Assembly: GCF_016919175.1 (NCBI RefSeq)
Contig: NZ_JAFFPU010000017.1
Coordinates: 1-44,937, forward strand
Direction of reading: 5' to 3'
From: Leptospira ainlahdjerensis
GTDB lineage: Bacteria > Spirochaetota > Leptospiria > Leptospirales > Leptospiraceae
Length of the DNA: 44,937 bases
The translations under genes were made by a program, and so were the position numbers. Position 1 is the first letter of the stretch, and every line of letters begins with the position of its first letter. Below, piece after piece: positions 21,122 through 32,137 of this stretch. The notes under the pieces were generated by a model. That model ran no database searches, was not told where the DNA came from, and was given only the letters and a program-made list of their open reading frames with translations.

Positions 21122-22690
21122 TTAATCCCTCTCTGTTTTTTTACCGACTGCGGCCTTATAAATTTCCACGGCGTTATAATAGAGATACAACACTTCGTAA
21201 TAATCCCTCAGGACCGTAAGATAATTCTTTTCCGCCTGAAGAAAGGTCACCTGGTCGGATGCACCACGGACATAGGCTATCCTGGATTTTTGTTCTAACA
21301 GCTTGTTTTTTTGTAATAGATTGATTCTTTCGTATTTTGCAAGAAGATCTTCCCTTGCGAGGAGTTCCTTCTTGGAAGCTTCGATCTCTTCGTTGACTTC
21401 TCTTTTTTTGGCTTCCAGAGCGAGTTCGAATTTTTTGTGTTCTTCCCTCGCGGAAAGAACCTTTCCCTGACCACGGTCGTTGATCGGAAGCGGGATCGAA
21501 GCAAACACACCCGCATAGTGTTCGTTTCCTTTGATTCTCCATTCTCCGCCGACTTGAAGATAACCAAGACTTTCCCTTCTTTGAAGATCGATGTTGAGTT
21601 TTTTCTCTTTGACCCTTTCTTCCAGGGCGGCGATGTCCGGACGATGAACCACGGCCACGGCGGAATCCTTCAGACGCAAACCCAGGTCTTCCAAGGACTT
21701 AAATTTCATCTCCGTCTTAAACGCAAAAACTCCTTCCGATTCACGGATTCCGGAAAGAATCCGGAGTTCCTTCTCGACGATCTGTCTCCGAACCAAGGCG
21801 TCTCTGTAAAACTTCTCCACCTGAATTCTTTCCAGTTCGAGTCTTTCGAACTCGAGAGGGGAAATGTCTCCCTTTTCCACTCGAAACTTCGTGAGTTCGA
21901 GAAGGTCGCTGTAGTTTTCGTAAAATTCTTTATTATAATCTACTAAATTCGTTAGAAAGAGATAAGCCCAGTAATTCTGTCTGAGACGAAGACGAAAGAG
22001 CCTGTCGAAATTTTCGAATTCCCCTAAAACTGCTTCGAAGGATTTTTTCGCGACCTTGGAACGCAAGGAGATCACTCCGTAAACGTCCAAGTCCTGATAT
22101 AAACCGGGGGCGACTTCGGTACTTCCGCCCTGAGATCCGTTCTGTCCCAATAGATTCGGACTCGAAGATCCTCCGCCTCCGGGAACTCCGATGAATTGTT
22201 GTTGGAGTTGAAGGACCGGATTTCTGGAAAGAGAAGCGGTGATCACCTTTCCCCTTTCGATTCCCATGTTTTGTCTTTCCGCCAAGTAAAGAGGGTTGTT
22301 TGCGACGGCGTGTTCGGTCAGTCTTTCCACGTCCCAGTCGATGATCTTTCCGGAAAAAGTCACAGGGATCGAAGAAGTGGGGGACTGAGTTTTTTCGGTC
22401 GCCGCATCCAATGGAGAAGAAATCGATTTATCTTCGTCCGAATTTCCGGATTTCTTTTTATCCTCTTCCGTCGTCGAATTCGTTTCCAGAGGAATCACTT
22501 CTCCTTGAACCGGAGCGATCATCACGGAAACAAAACTCAAAAAACCCAAAACCAAAAAAGTTTTGAGAAACCGAAAGACACGAAGACCCAAAGAAGGAGA
22601 ATGTTCTCCTTCCGTATTTTTGGAAAAAACTTTTTTAGAGACGAAGAATTCTTCGCCTCGCTTGGTTAAAACATTCTGTGAAGATACCAT
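21122..22690 (-). CDS. TolC-family outer-membrane efflux protein (CzcC-like)
   Basis: The mature protein is a TolC/OEP-type outer-membrane channel: long coiled-coil helices (RLRLRQNYWAYLFLTNLVDYNKEFYENYSDLLELTKFRVEKGDISPLEF and LEAKKREVNEEIEASKKELLAREDLLAKYERINLLQKNKLLEQKSRIAYVRG) with beta segments such as GEWRIKGNEHYAGVFASIPLPINDRGQG. FRVEKGDISPLE is the repeated TolC motif, and the second is AYVRGASDQVTFLQAEKNYLTVL. The ATG at 22690 precedes the hydrophobic signal by about 40 residues. A TTG at 22591 would give a more ordinary leader but lacks a well-spaced Shine-Dalgarno. An 18-bp palindrome AAGGAGAATGTTCTCCTT lies at 22594-22611. The gene overlaps the upstream lipoprotein by 25 bases. 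Confidence 0.86.
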   Translation of the reverse strand: MVSSQNVLTKRGEEFFVSKKVFSKNTEGEHSPSLGLRVFRFLKTFLVLGFLSFVSVMIAPVQGEVIPLETNSTTEEDKKKSGNSDEDKSISSPLDAATEKTQSPTSSIPVTFSGKIIDWDVERLTEHAVANNPLYLAERQNMGIERGKVITASLSRNPVLQLQQQFIGVPGGGGSSSPNLLGQNGSQGGSTEVAPGLYQDLDVYGVISLRSKVAKKSFEAVLGEFENFDRLFRLRLRQNYWAYLFLTNLVDYNKEFYENYSDLLELTKFRVEKGDISPLEFERLELERIQVEKFYRDALVRRQIVEKELRILSGIRESEGVFAFKTEMKFKSLEDLGLRLKDSAVAVVHRPDIAALEERVKEKKLNIDLQRRESLGYLQVGGEWRIKGNEHYAGVFASIPLPINDRGQGKVLSAREEHKKFELALEAKKREVNEEIEASKKELLAREDLLAKYERINLLQKNKLLEQKSRIAYVRGASDQVTFLQAEKNYLTVLRDYYEVLYLYYNAVEIYKAAVGKKTERD

Positions 22691-23265
22691 TTTCCCTGCA
22701 CTTTCTTAAAGTATGGATTGAGAAGTTCCTTCTCCAGTTCTATGTTATCTTTAAATCTGAGTTTCAATTCGCATTCCGTCAAACTTTCGTAATAAAACTC
22801 TGCCTCGATTCCGCCCGAAAGAAGAAACAAATCTCGGACTGTACGAACGTTCTCGGAGTTTTTTTGTTTTTTGAGAAGTTCTCGATCGAAAAAGTAGGTT
22901 TGAAAATAATTCTCTTTTTTTTGAAGTTCCTTCGCGATTTGTTCCCGAGTCCAGATTCCCTTCAGATCCAAGAGTAAACCGTCCTTCGGTGAAACCCGCT
23001 CCGGCAATTTGGAAAAATCCCGGCCGACCGTATCGTCTACGAGGGACTTCATTATAAGAAGAATTTCAGGAGTGTCCTTGCCGTGATCTCCCGTATGACC
23101 CGCGAGAAAAATTTTTCCGGCACGAATTTCGGGGGCTTTTCCATCTCCTCGAGAAAGAAAGAATTCCCGTTCGGAAGCCGTATGACAAGAAAATGACAAG
23201 AAAAGCCCGAGCCAGAAAACTCTTTCGGAAATCTTTCGAATCGAATGTGAGAACAAGGACTTCAT
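22666..23265 (-). CDS. putative lipoprotein (199 aa) preceding a TolC/adaptor operon
   Basis: The 199-residue protein has a signal with the relaxed lipobox FLSFSC, so Cys27 is the likely lipid-modified residue. The mature part includes HTGDHGKDTPEILLIMKSLVDDTVGRDFSKLPERVSPKDGLLLDLKG. Its C-terminal section is like small NTF2-type or SnoaL-type secreted domains (ECELKLRFKDNIELEKELLNPYFKKVQGKWYLHRMF), where a final beta-strand with KWYL is common. That fold call is weak. It overlaps the TolC-type gene by 25 bases and reads in the same direction, so it belongs to the efflux operon. Its role there is unknown. Confidence 0.72.
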   Translation of the reverse strand: MKSLFSHSIRKISERVFWLGLFLSFSCHTASEREFFLSRGDGKAPEIRAGKIFLAGHTGDHGKDTPEILLIMKSLVDDTVGRDFSKLPERVSPKDGLLLDLKGIWTREQIAKELQKKENYFQTYFFDRELLKKQKNSENVRTVRDLFLLSGGIEAEFYYESLTECELKLRFKDNIELEKELLNPYFKKVQGKWYLHRMF

Positions 23266-23925
23266 AACGGATTTGAATTTTTACAAAACAGGGAACGAGT
23301 CCAGTCTCTGAAAATCATCCTGAAAGTCGAACGAAACTTTTATTTTTTATCCTCTGAAACCGATCTTCTTCAAGACAACACTTTCTCAAAAGGAAGATAT
23401 CGTTTTTTGCGATTGTTAAAAATAAGAAAGATACAAATAAAAAAGGAAACCGATCGGGAATGATTCGGGTCTTTCGGAAGCGTTTGTCTTGTGTTCATAA
23501 GAATCCGTTCTCGTGAACGATCCATCCTCGTTCGTCAATTCCAGCCATTCGTTCGTGGAAAATTCCTTCAGCATTGCAGGTAAGAATTGTTCGAAGAGTA
23601 AAAACAAATTTTGATTTCTGATCTTGCGGATCGTAACGAGTGGAAGTCTGCGAGGTTTTTTTCGAATGAGATACGAATCTAAAAAATCGGAATTTTTGGT
23701 ATCAAAATCCGATCGTCCGTATCATTCGAAGAAATGATTTCAGAATCCGGAGTTTTTACTCCAAAGGAATTTTTTCGGTGTGTAATACTCCGATCTCTTT
23801 TTCTTGAAACAATTTCACGAGCGTGGAAGGAAGCTTAAGCGTCCGACTCAGAACTTTCTGCGGAAGTTTTGTAGATGGATTTAACCGAAACGAGATGTGT
23901 ATTCCAAGCAAGCGGAGATATCTTC
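23266..23925. other. 660-bp gap with possible gene remnants
   Basis: No full gene is supported. On the minus strand, 23756 to about 23908 reads as a protein-like tail (LPQKVLSRTLKLPSTLVKLFQEKEIGVLHTEKIPLE) directly beyond the TPR gene, but its only openings are TTG or an ATG deep inside the TPR gene. Another short minus-strand frame at 23416-23607 is also unconvincing. The promoter of the 23265 operon presumably lies in the proximal part. The tail could be an eroded gene fragment or a very small gene. Confidence 0.4.
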
Positions 23926-25521
<1,596 letters not shown>

Positions 25522-25611
25522 GAGTTAGTAAATGGATAAAATCCCGGGAACCGAGCCGGGTATTTCCCGATCTTGGGATAAAATCAAATCATTTGTAGAA
25601 ACTAAAACCAG

Positions 25612-26132
<521 letters not shown>

Positions 26133-26136
<4 letters not shown>

Positions 26137-26798
26137 TTCTTCGCATCAACGATCTCTCAAGAGAATACGGAAAGTCCAAGGCCGTGAACGGCGTATCTTT
26201 CGACATGAACCAATCCGACTATGTCGCGATCGTAGGACCTTCCGGTTCGGGAAAGACCACTCTTCTTTCGATGATCACGGGAATGCTTTCGAGCACCTCA
26301 GGAGAAGTTTACTTCGACACGACCAAGGTGAGCGACATGGGTCACGGAACCTTGGCGAATTTCCGCGCGAGAAACATAGGACTGATCTTTCAATTTTCGG
26401 AACTCCTTCCTCATCTCGACGTGGAGGAGAATATTCTGCTTCCGGCTCTTCTCGTAGGAAAGTTCAGCCAAAAAGAATATTTGGAAAAATGCGAATACCT
26501 CATTCAGAGTTTGCGCCTCGAATCGATTCGCAAGAGTTATCCGAGTAAACTTTCGGGCGGACAAATTCAAATGACGGCGATCGCAAGATCCCTGATCAAC
26601 GAACCCGAACTCCTTCTCGCAGACGAACCTTCCGGCGATTTGGATCCGGAGAACAGCGAACTCGTAAGAAATCTTTTAAACGATTTTAACACAAGAGGAC
26701 TAACGATTCTACTCGTAACCCACGATATGAATCTGGCCTTCGACGCAAAAACAATCTACGAGATGAGAGAGGGAGCGTTTACCCGGGTGGTAAAATGA
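26133..26798 (+). CDS. ABC transporter ATP-binding protein (LolD/MacB/FtsE type)
   Basis: ATG at 26133 is chosen because it overlaps the permease stop and gives a 221-residue ATPase that begins normally ([13 protein letters not shown]). The same frame is open further upstream, but that part lies inside the permease gene. Walker [12 protein letters not shown], signature [15 protein letters not shown] (Q-M-T in place of the usual Q-R-V), Walker [16 protein letters not shown] and the H-loop VTHDMN are present. The family is that of lipoprotein release or small-molecule/peptide MacB-type transporters. The next gene, a ROK kinase, overlaps its stop by four bases. The coupled layout suggests one co-translated transcript. 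Confidence 0.9.
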
Positions 26799-27691
26799 AA
26801 TCCTATCTCGGGATCGATATCGGAGCCGGGAGCATCAAAGCGAGTCTCGTCGATAAAAGCGGGAACATTCTCAAACAAACCTCGAGAAACACGGGAATCG
26901 AAACGACCGAAAAAGAATTTTTGGATTCTCTCGTAAACATCGTGAACGAACTCGAAGATCCTTCGCTCGTCGCGGTCGGAATCGGAAGCCCGGGACCGAT
27001 CGACACGGAAAACGGAATTCTCATCGAGTCCGCGAACCTTCCCCTCTTAAAAGAAGTTGCGTTAGTCGCTCATCTCAAGAAGAATTTTAAACTTCCCGTA
27101 TATTACAATAACGACGCAAACCTCGCGGCTCTCGGAGAATATCGTTTCGGTCTCGGAAAAGGATCTTCCAATCTGATGATCCTAACGTTAGGCACGGGGC
27201 TCGGCGGAGGTTGGGTGTATCAGGGAAAACTGTTCAACGGATATCGGGGAAGCGGGATGGAAGCAGGACACGTAACGTACCTTCCCGGAGGCGCGCTCTG
27301 CGGTTGTGGACAAAGAGGATGTACGGAAGCCTATTTTAGCGCGAGCGGATTTCTTCACCGTTATCACGAAACGACCGGAAATCATCTTTCTTCGGCGGAA
27401 GAATTTTTCGAAAACGTTAGAAAGGGAGAAAAGGTCGCAGTAACTTTGTTAAACGAAGGGATCGACGCGCTTTCCCAGCTCTGTAGAACTTTGATTCACA
27501 CGGTCAATCCGGAGAAAATCGTCTTCACAGGAGGACTCGTCAAATCCTGGGATCTCTACGGAAACGTCTTGAAAGAAAAAATTCACGGACTAATCTTTCC
27601 TATTTTTAGAACTTATACTCAAATTCTACCCGGTGGAAACGTAGCGGGAGCGCTCGGCGCGGCCGCACTTTGTATGGAGAATCACGAATGA
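26795..27691 (+). CDS. ROK-family sugar kinase (glucokinase-like)
   Basis: The 298-residue protein belongs to the ROK group of sugar kinases, which phosphorylate glucose or related sugars such as N-acetylmannosamine. ATP-binding loops are [14 protein letters not shown] (residues about 6-19) and [29 protein letters not shown]. The structural zinc motif [14 protein letters not shown] with three cysteines is complete, and the catalytic region [12 protein letters not shown] contains the Asp expected for deprotonating the sugar hydroxyl. The start overlaps the ABC ATPase stop by four bases and its stop overlaps the HIT gene. The true sugar cannot be told from these motifs. Confidence 0.9.
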   Translation: MKSYLGIDIGAGSIKASLVDKSGNILKQTSRNTGIETTEKEFLDSLVNIVNELEDPSLVAVGIGSPGPIDTENGILIESANLPLLKEVALVAHLKKNFKLPVYYNNDANLAALGEYRFGLGKGSSNLMILTLGTGLGGGWVYQGKLFNGYRGSGMEAGHVTYLPGGALCGCGQRGCTEAYFSASGFLHRYHETTGNHLSSAEEFFENVRKGEKVAVTLLNEGIDALSQLCRTLIHTVNPEKIVFTGGLVKSWDLYGNVLKEKIHGLIFPIFRTYTQILPGGNVAGALGAAALCMENHE

Positions 27692-28038
27692 AAGATCCAA
27701 ATTGTATCTTCTGCAAGATCATCGCGAAGGAAATTCCTTCCAAGATCGCCTTTGAAAACGAAGAAATATTAGCATTTTATGATATTTCTCCGCAGGCTCC
27801 GGTTCATATCGTATTCATCCCCAAAAAACACATCGTTTCGCTCGCGGATGTAAAAAACGAAGACTCCGCGCTCCTTGGAAACATACTCGTTCAGATCCGC
27901 GACGTAGCAAAGAATTTGGGAATTGCAGAAAACGGATATCGGGTCGTAAACAATACCGGAAAGAACGGCGGACAAACGGTATTTCATATTCACTTTCATC
28001 TATTGGCCGAACGCCAACTCCACTGGCCCCCGGGTTAA
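27688..28038 (+). CDS. HIT-family nucleotide hydrolase (HinT-like)
   Basis: ATG at 27688 (ATGA overlap with the ROK kinase) yields a 116-residue protein, the normal HinT length. The family hydrolyses AMP-lysine-like phosphoramidates and other adenylates. The N-terminus [15 protein letters not shown], the mid-section [20 protein letters not shown] and the triad HIHFH (His100, His102, His104) followed by [12 protein letters not shown] are classic. Cys6 and Cys9 form the usual CxxC, possibly with zinc. A frame extension six codons upstream is ignored because it lies inside the ROK gene. It is probably co-transcribed with the genes on both sides. Confidence 0.93.
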   Translation: MKDPNCIFCKIIAKEIPSKIAFENEEILAFYDISPQAPVHIVFIPKKHIVSLADVKNEDSALLGNILVQIRDVAKNLGIAENGYRVVNNTGKNGGQTVFHIHFHLLAERQLHWPPG

Positions 28039-28057
28039 AACTTAAGGAATAAAAAAA

Positions 28058-29062
28058 TTGAAACGAATTCTATTTGGAACCGTCGTCAGCGTCGTCGCAC
28101 TCGGATTTTTATTTTCAAAATTGGATCTGACCGAATTTTCAAAAATTCAAGAACGTTGGGAACCGATCTATCTTATACCGTTTTGTATTTCTTCGGCCTG
28201 GGGACTTCTTTTATTCTCTTGGAGATGGCATCTCTTGATGGGAAAACAAATCGCGTTCCGTTATGCGCTCTTTTCCTCTTTCATCGGAGTTGGGGCGAAT
28301 ATGTTTCTTCCCGCGAGAGGAGGAGACATTTTCCGTTTGTATTTTTGTAAAAAAGAATCCGATCTCCAATATCCGACCTTGGTGACGGCGCTTTTTATCG
28401 AAAAGGTTTTGGATTTTTCTTTTATATTCTCCGCCGGAATCTGCGCGTTGATGTTTTTAGGAATCAAAGACGAAAGTAGCGATTCTTTCTTTATCATTTC
28501 GTCGCTTGTGATCCTCGGAATTTTTCTCGGACTTCTCGCGGTTCGATTCTTAAACGAAACGATCGTTTCCGTTCTTGCTTGGGCCGCCGGACTCTTAGGA
28601 AAGAAAGAATGGTTTTTACAAAAACTCGCCCACTACGTGCGGGACCTCGGAAAGTTTTTGGTTCTCAAAAGATTTCTTCTTCCCGCCCTATTGACTATGT
28701 TTACTTGGTTGATCGGATACGCGCTCAGTTACGGCATCTTACTCAAGTTAGTCGGAATCGAAATGAGCTACGCGGGAATCGTCTTGATCATGTTCGCGGG
28801 TGCGGTCGGAGTGATGGTTCCCTCCGCACCCTCAGGCGCGGGAGTTTTTCACGCCTCGGTTACGTCATCCTTCGTTTTGATGGGAAGAAAGGCCTCCGAA
28901 GGATTGTTCTACGCGACCACGGTTCACCTGGCGCAGTTTATTTTACAGAGTATATTCGCGATTATTTTCTATCTTTATTGGATCGTGGATCGAAGAAGAC
29001 GCGGCTTAGGAAAAGCGGAATTCTCCCTCAAAGAATCCGAGGTGATCGAGGAGAATTCCTGA
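28058..29062 (+). CDS. flippase-like integral membrane protein (YbhN/LPG synthase transmembrane family)
   Basis: The start is TTG at 28058, preceded by a TAAGGAAT Shine-Dalgarno about 9 bases upstream. The 334-residue protein has seven or eight hydrophobic helices. It carries the family's sequence patterns [55 protein letters not shown] and the loop [17 protein letters not shown]. It belongs to UPF0104, the membrane domain also seen at the N-terminus of lysylphosphatidylglycerol synthases, and no aminoacyl-transfer domain is attached. Roles in lipid flipping or cell-envelope homeostasis have been suggested in the family. It ends the overlapping 25612-29062 transcript. Confidence 0.85.
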   Translation: MKRILFGTVVSVVALGFLFSKLDLTEFSKIQERWEPIYLIPFCISSAWGLLLFSWRWHLLMGKQIAFRYALFSSFIGVGANMFLPARGGDIFRLYFCKKESDLQYPTLVTALFIEKVLDFSFIFSAGICALMFLGIKDESSDSFFIISSLVILGIFLGLLAVRFLNETIVSVLAWAAGLLGKKEWFLQKLAHYVRDLGKFLVLKRFLLPALLTMFTWLIGYALSYGILLKLVGIEMSYAGIVLIMFAGAVGVMVPSAPSGAGVFHASVTSSFVLMGRKASEGLFYATTVHLAQFILQSIFAIIFYLYWIVDRRRRGLGKAEFSLKESEVIEENS

Positions 29063-29251
29063 TCGTTTCCCTCTTTCGGAATTATGATGCTACATTCAAA
29101 GAACCGAAAAACTAAATCTACGGATCTTCTGTTTTAAACCTGGCTACGGGATTTTGATCGATGAAAAGAACCGGAACAAAATCGATCTCAATTTTTTGAA
29201 GATATCAATTTTTGGAACACTTCCCAAAGTTGAGATGATTTAAAAAAGGTT

Positions 29252-29279
29252 GAAAAAAAAATCCGCCCGAGTGGACGGA
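29252..29279 (-). terminator. intrinsic terminator of the 29297 lipoprotein gene
   Basis: Read on the minus strand, TCCGTCC-ACTC-GGGCGGA forms a 7-bp stem (one G-U pair) with a 4-base loop, directly followed by a run of about nine T residues. It lies just downstream of the stop codon of the lipoprotein gene and matches the classical rho-independent pattern. Confidence 0.85.
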
Positions 29280-29296
29280 CTTTCCCTTAAGAATTT

Positions 29297-29728
29297 TTAT
29301 TTCTTAGATAAAAACTGACAGGCTTCCGATTTTTGAATCGGGTTGTTAGGCGACATCATTTCGGAACAGCTTGTCTTTTCGATCAACTCCATACATTCCT
29401 TTGCGGCTTTCACTTTTTCAGGAGTTGCGTCCTTCCACTCGTCGGCTTCGGTCGTCCCGGTTTTTGCTCTTTGAGCCGCGGCGTTTTGTTCAATCGATTC
29501 TAAACAAGCTTCTTTGGATTGAAGCATAGGAGGAAGAAATTTTCTCTGAGCCTCGGGCAATTTGCTGAATTGCTCTTTCGCACATTCTACCGTCTTGGAA
29601 CAGGTAATATCTTTCGACTTCTTTGCAAGTTCCTGCATTTCGGCGGCGGGATTTCCCGCTCCTTTGCAGTTGAGAACAAAAAGTGTCAAAGAGACGAAAA
29701 CTAAAAGACTCGTTTTTTTGTGATTCAT
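29297..29728 (-). CDS. small Cys-rich putative lipoprotein (143 aa)
   Basis: The signal (TSLLVFVSLTLFVLNC) ends at Cys21 in a lipobox-like setting, with a GGAAAGG Shine-Dalgarno just before the ATG. The mature protein is helical and charged and contains six cysteines (CSK, CAKE, CLES, CMEL, CSEM, CQFL). These could form disulphides outside the cytoplasm. It resembles the small Cys-containing leptospiral lipoprotein families, but I cannot name the exact one. A clean intrinsic terminator follows and 102 bases separate it from the adenylate cyclase stop, so it may form its own transcript. Confidence 0.78.
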   Translation of the reverse strand: MNHKKTSLLVFVSLTLFVLNCKGAGNPAAEMQELAKKSKDITCSKTVECAKEQFSKLPEAQRKFLPPMLQSKEACLESIEQNAAAQRAKTGTTEADEWKDATPEKVKAAKECMELIEKTSCSEMMSPNNPIQKSEACQFLSKK

Positions 29729-29830
29729 AACCCTTTCCTATTAAAAAACAAAAGGATCGTTCTTGGTATGTTTTTGAAAATAATTTTTTTCTAATTCTTT
29801 TCCGGTTTTACGAAAGGGAAGAACGCAGTT

Positions 29831-31303
29831 TTATACCGCGTTTACCCATTCTCTCCGTTCTTCCAATTTAAAAAGTTTATGAACCGTTGCCTTCTGACCG
29901 ACTCCCTTGAGAGATGCCTCGTGTTTTTCGGAATCATACCCTCTCAGATTCAATTCTTCTTGAATTCCGGGACTCGAAAGAATCGGCTCGGTCACCCATA
30001 TTTCTCCGGCCGAAGCGAGGGATTGAACGCGGGCAGCGATATTCACGCTTTGTCCGAAATAGTCGAGTCTTTCGTCATTGATTACGGCTAACGCAGGCCC
30101 TTCGTTTAAACCCACCTTCAGACCGATTTCGTGTCCGTGTTCTTTGAATTCTTCGTTCATACGATCGATCCGAGTCATCATCTCGAGAGCGGCGAACATT
30201 CCGTCCAGAGGACTCGAAAAAGTCGCCATAATCGCGTCCCCCATCGTTTTTACGATCGCACCGTGGAATTTTTTCACAGTTTCCGTAAGAAGACGAAAAT
30301 GTTCCTGAACCAATCGATAGGCGAGTATATCCCCTGCCTTGTCATACATCTCGGTCGAACCTCTGAGATCGGTAAAAAGAATGGTAAGACTTTTTACGTT
30401 CAGATTCAGTTTACTGCTCAACTGTTGAATTCGAAAGAGTTCACGGAAAGTCTGATTGTTCAAAAGCATCTTTGCGGTCAGAAAGGGCTCTATCACCGTA
30501 GGATGTTCTTTCACGATTTCTAATATTCTTTTGAGATCGGGTTTGATGATTAGAAATCCGGCTTTCGCGATCGTAAGATTAGAAACCTTGAGTTCGTATT
30601 CTCCCGGAGCGAGATGAAGTTCGTTCGGAGTAAAGCCGTTCGTTAGAAGACTTAGTTCGATGACTTGGTCGTCCGGAGTTTCCTTTCCGTCGAAATACAA
30701 ATGTACGGCCGAATTGTTTTCCACCGAGCTGAGTTGAAAAGCGGGAACATCTGTTGCGTCTAACGTGATTTTCCGAGTTGCTCCCGGTTCGAGAACGATC
30801 AGATCCTTAGTGTTATTCCCTATAAAATCCAAAAGTTCCTTGGATTTATGAAAGTTTGCGGAAATATGATATTTGAGATACGTTTCAGCGTCCACCAAAG
30901 GATCCAGATTCTGCTTCTTGAGAGAAGGGTTTACGGCAAAACTGACTTCTACTTGATCGTCCAGCGTGGTAGGAACGTCGAGATTACAGATATGACAATG
31001 AAAACTCTTTTCTTCTATCTGATCCAAAGAAGTATGCGACGAGACGACTCCTCCACAAGCGGGACAAATCATATTATAAGAAAAATCGATCAAACCGATC
31101 TTTCCGGAATGTAAGAATAGATCGATCGTCTCCCCCGTTTCAAAATCATTCTCCCGAGCAAATCGAAGCGGATTGATTCTATGTAATTTCCATTCATTTT
31201 GAGAATGCAAACTCTCGATAAATCGAGAGATCGATTCCTTTGATAAAACGCCAAATCCTTCTAAGGCTTTTTTCTTCTGCGCCAAAAGAGTTTCATTCCA
31301 CAT
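29831..31303 (-). CDS. class III adenylate cyclase with zinc-ribbon N-terminal region
   Basis: ATG at 31303 is chosen over upstream GTG/TTG codons because AGGAGG lies 7 bases before it. The 490-residue protein makes cAMP from ATP. The C-terminal cyclase domain (about 305-480) has metal Asp312 (LFTDLRGST) and Asp356, adenine-specifying Lys352 (VKTMGDA) and Asp414, and transition-state Asn421 and Arg425 in VNIAARVQ. All are intact and point to ATP rather than GTP. The N-terminal part has CxxC pairs at Cys80/Cys83 and Cys103/Cys106 (a zinc-ribbon-like unit), then a beta-rich region and a helical linker. It has no membrane span, so it is a soluble enzyme that may sense a ligand or redox state. 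Confidence 0.93.
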   Translation of the reverse strand: MWNETLLAQKKKALEGFGVLSKESISRFIESLHSQNEWKLHRINPLRFARENDFETGETIDLFLHSGKIGLIDFSYNMICPACGGVVSSHTSLDQIEEKSFHCHICNLDVPTTLDDQVEVSFAVNPSLKKQNLDPLVDAETYLKYHISANFHKSKELLDFIGNNTKDLIVLEPGATRKITLDATDVPAFQLSSVENNSAVHLYFDGKETPDDQVIELSLLTNGFTPNELHLAPGEYELKVSNLTIAKAGFLIIKPDLKRILEIVKEHPTVIEPFLTAKMLLNNQTFRELFRIQQLSSKLNLNVKSLTILFTDLRGSTEMYDKAGDILAYRLVQEHFRLLTETVKKFHGAIVKTMGDAIMATFSSPLDGMFAALEMMTRIDRMNEEFKEHGHEIGLKVGLNEGPALAVINDERLDYFGQSVNIAARVQSLASAGEIWVTEPILSSPGIQEELNLRGYDSEKHEASLKGVGQKATVHKLFKLEERREWVNAV

Positions 31304-31330
31304 AACATCCCTCCTAGGATTCAACACCAA

Positions 31331-32137
31331 AACGAATCGATCTTCTCCGAAGGCGTTTCTATGGCAAGTATTTTGTAACTTTTTTTGTTACATTTATTTC
31401 ATTTCCTAGCTCGGACTCATTTTTGGTTTCCTTTCGAATGTTAGAGGTTGCCTCAAAAACTGTCGAACGCCGATCGAAGCGAGACATTGAGTTTTGTAGA
31501 ATGTAGGAACTCCAATAAAAATGGATCGGCAATCGATATCAATCCTTTCGAAAATTCCCGAATCGCTCTCAACGTCGCGCTCTGTAGGAACTCCATCGTT
31601 TTCATCTCAAACAATAGAGCATTTTATATGGTGCATTTTGAGATTTTGAGCGAAACCCTACCTTGATTTCGGACAAACTCGGGCTTCCATTAACAAGAAA
31701 GAGACGAACTTCCGACCTCCCGTGTTCGGAAAAACCGATTTTCCGGAGAATTTTCCTTGGGTGAACTTCGGGTTCTTAGCAAAACCTTTTTCGAAAGACG
31801 CTTTGTCTTACAAAGAATTCGAAATCGAAGGAAACGTGAGAGTTCCCACAAAACTTTGTTTTTACAGAGCGATTCCGAAAAACAAAAAAACCAGGTTCCG
31901 CAAGTTTGCCCTAGGCTTTACCGAGGAAAGTCGGAACTCATCCCAAGAAACACTTCGCGGAGCAAAAAAAATACATTTGGTTTTTTTGATTTGATTTTTG
32001 GCGTCGAATGTCATACTTAAAATCCTTTTCTCAAAAATTCAAAACAGGTGGCCTTTCGAAGAAACTTCGTTTTCTTCAAAATCGAAAAGCGCGTTATCCC
32101 CATCAAGAAGTCAAACGCGGATCAGATCGAAATCAAT
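31331..32137. other. 807-bp gap with palindromes and dispersed blocks
   Basis: No supported gene lies here. It holds a second copy of the dispersed block (31476-31513, ending TGTAGGAACTCC), TGTAGGAACTCC at 31583-31594, GTGAGAGTTCCCACAAAA at 31836-31853 and GTCGGAACTC at 31930-31939. A frame from about 31722 to 31994 looks fair but translates the palindrome (VRVPTK), so I do not call it. Promoters for the divergent cyclase and synthase genes must be within it. Confidence 0.6.
31476..31513. repeat. dispersed intergenic block, copy 2 (partner at 14075)
   Basis: GAAGCGAGACATTGAGTTTTG, a short spacer, then TGTAGGAACTCC. The order and spacing match 14075-14113. Confidence 0.7.

Noticed and set aside
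23416..23607. Short minus-strand frame MFLLFEQFL... in the 23.3-23.9 kb gap
   Set aside because: It has no start signal or homology cue and is too short to support.
25543..25560. CCCGG...CCGGG hairpin between the divergent TPR and permease genes
   Set aside because: It has a 5-bp stem without a T-run and lies where promoters are expected; no function could be argued.
31722..31994. Open frame between the cyclase and synthase genes
   Set aside because: It includes a palindrome copy read as VRVPTK, its frame lacks a good start, and similar frames occur at other repeats.
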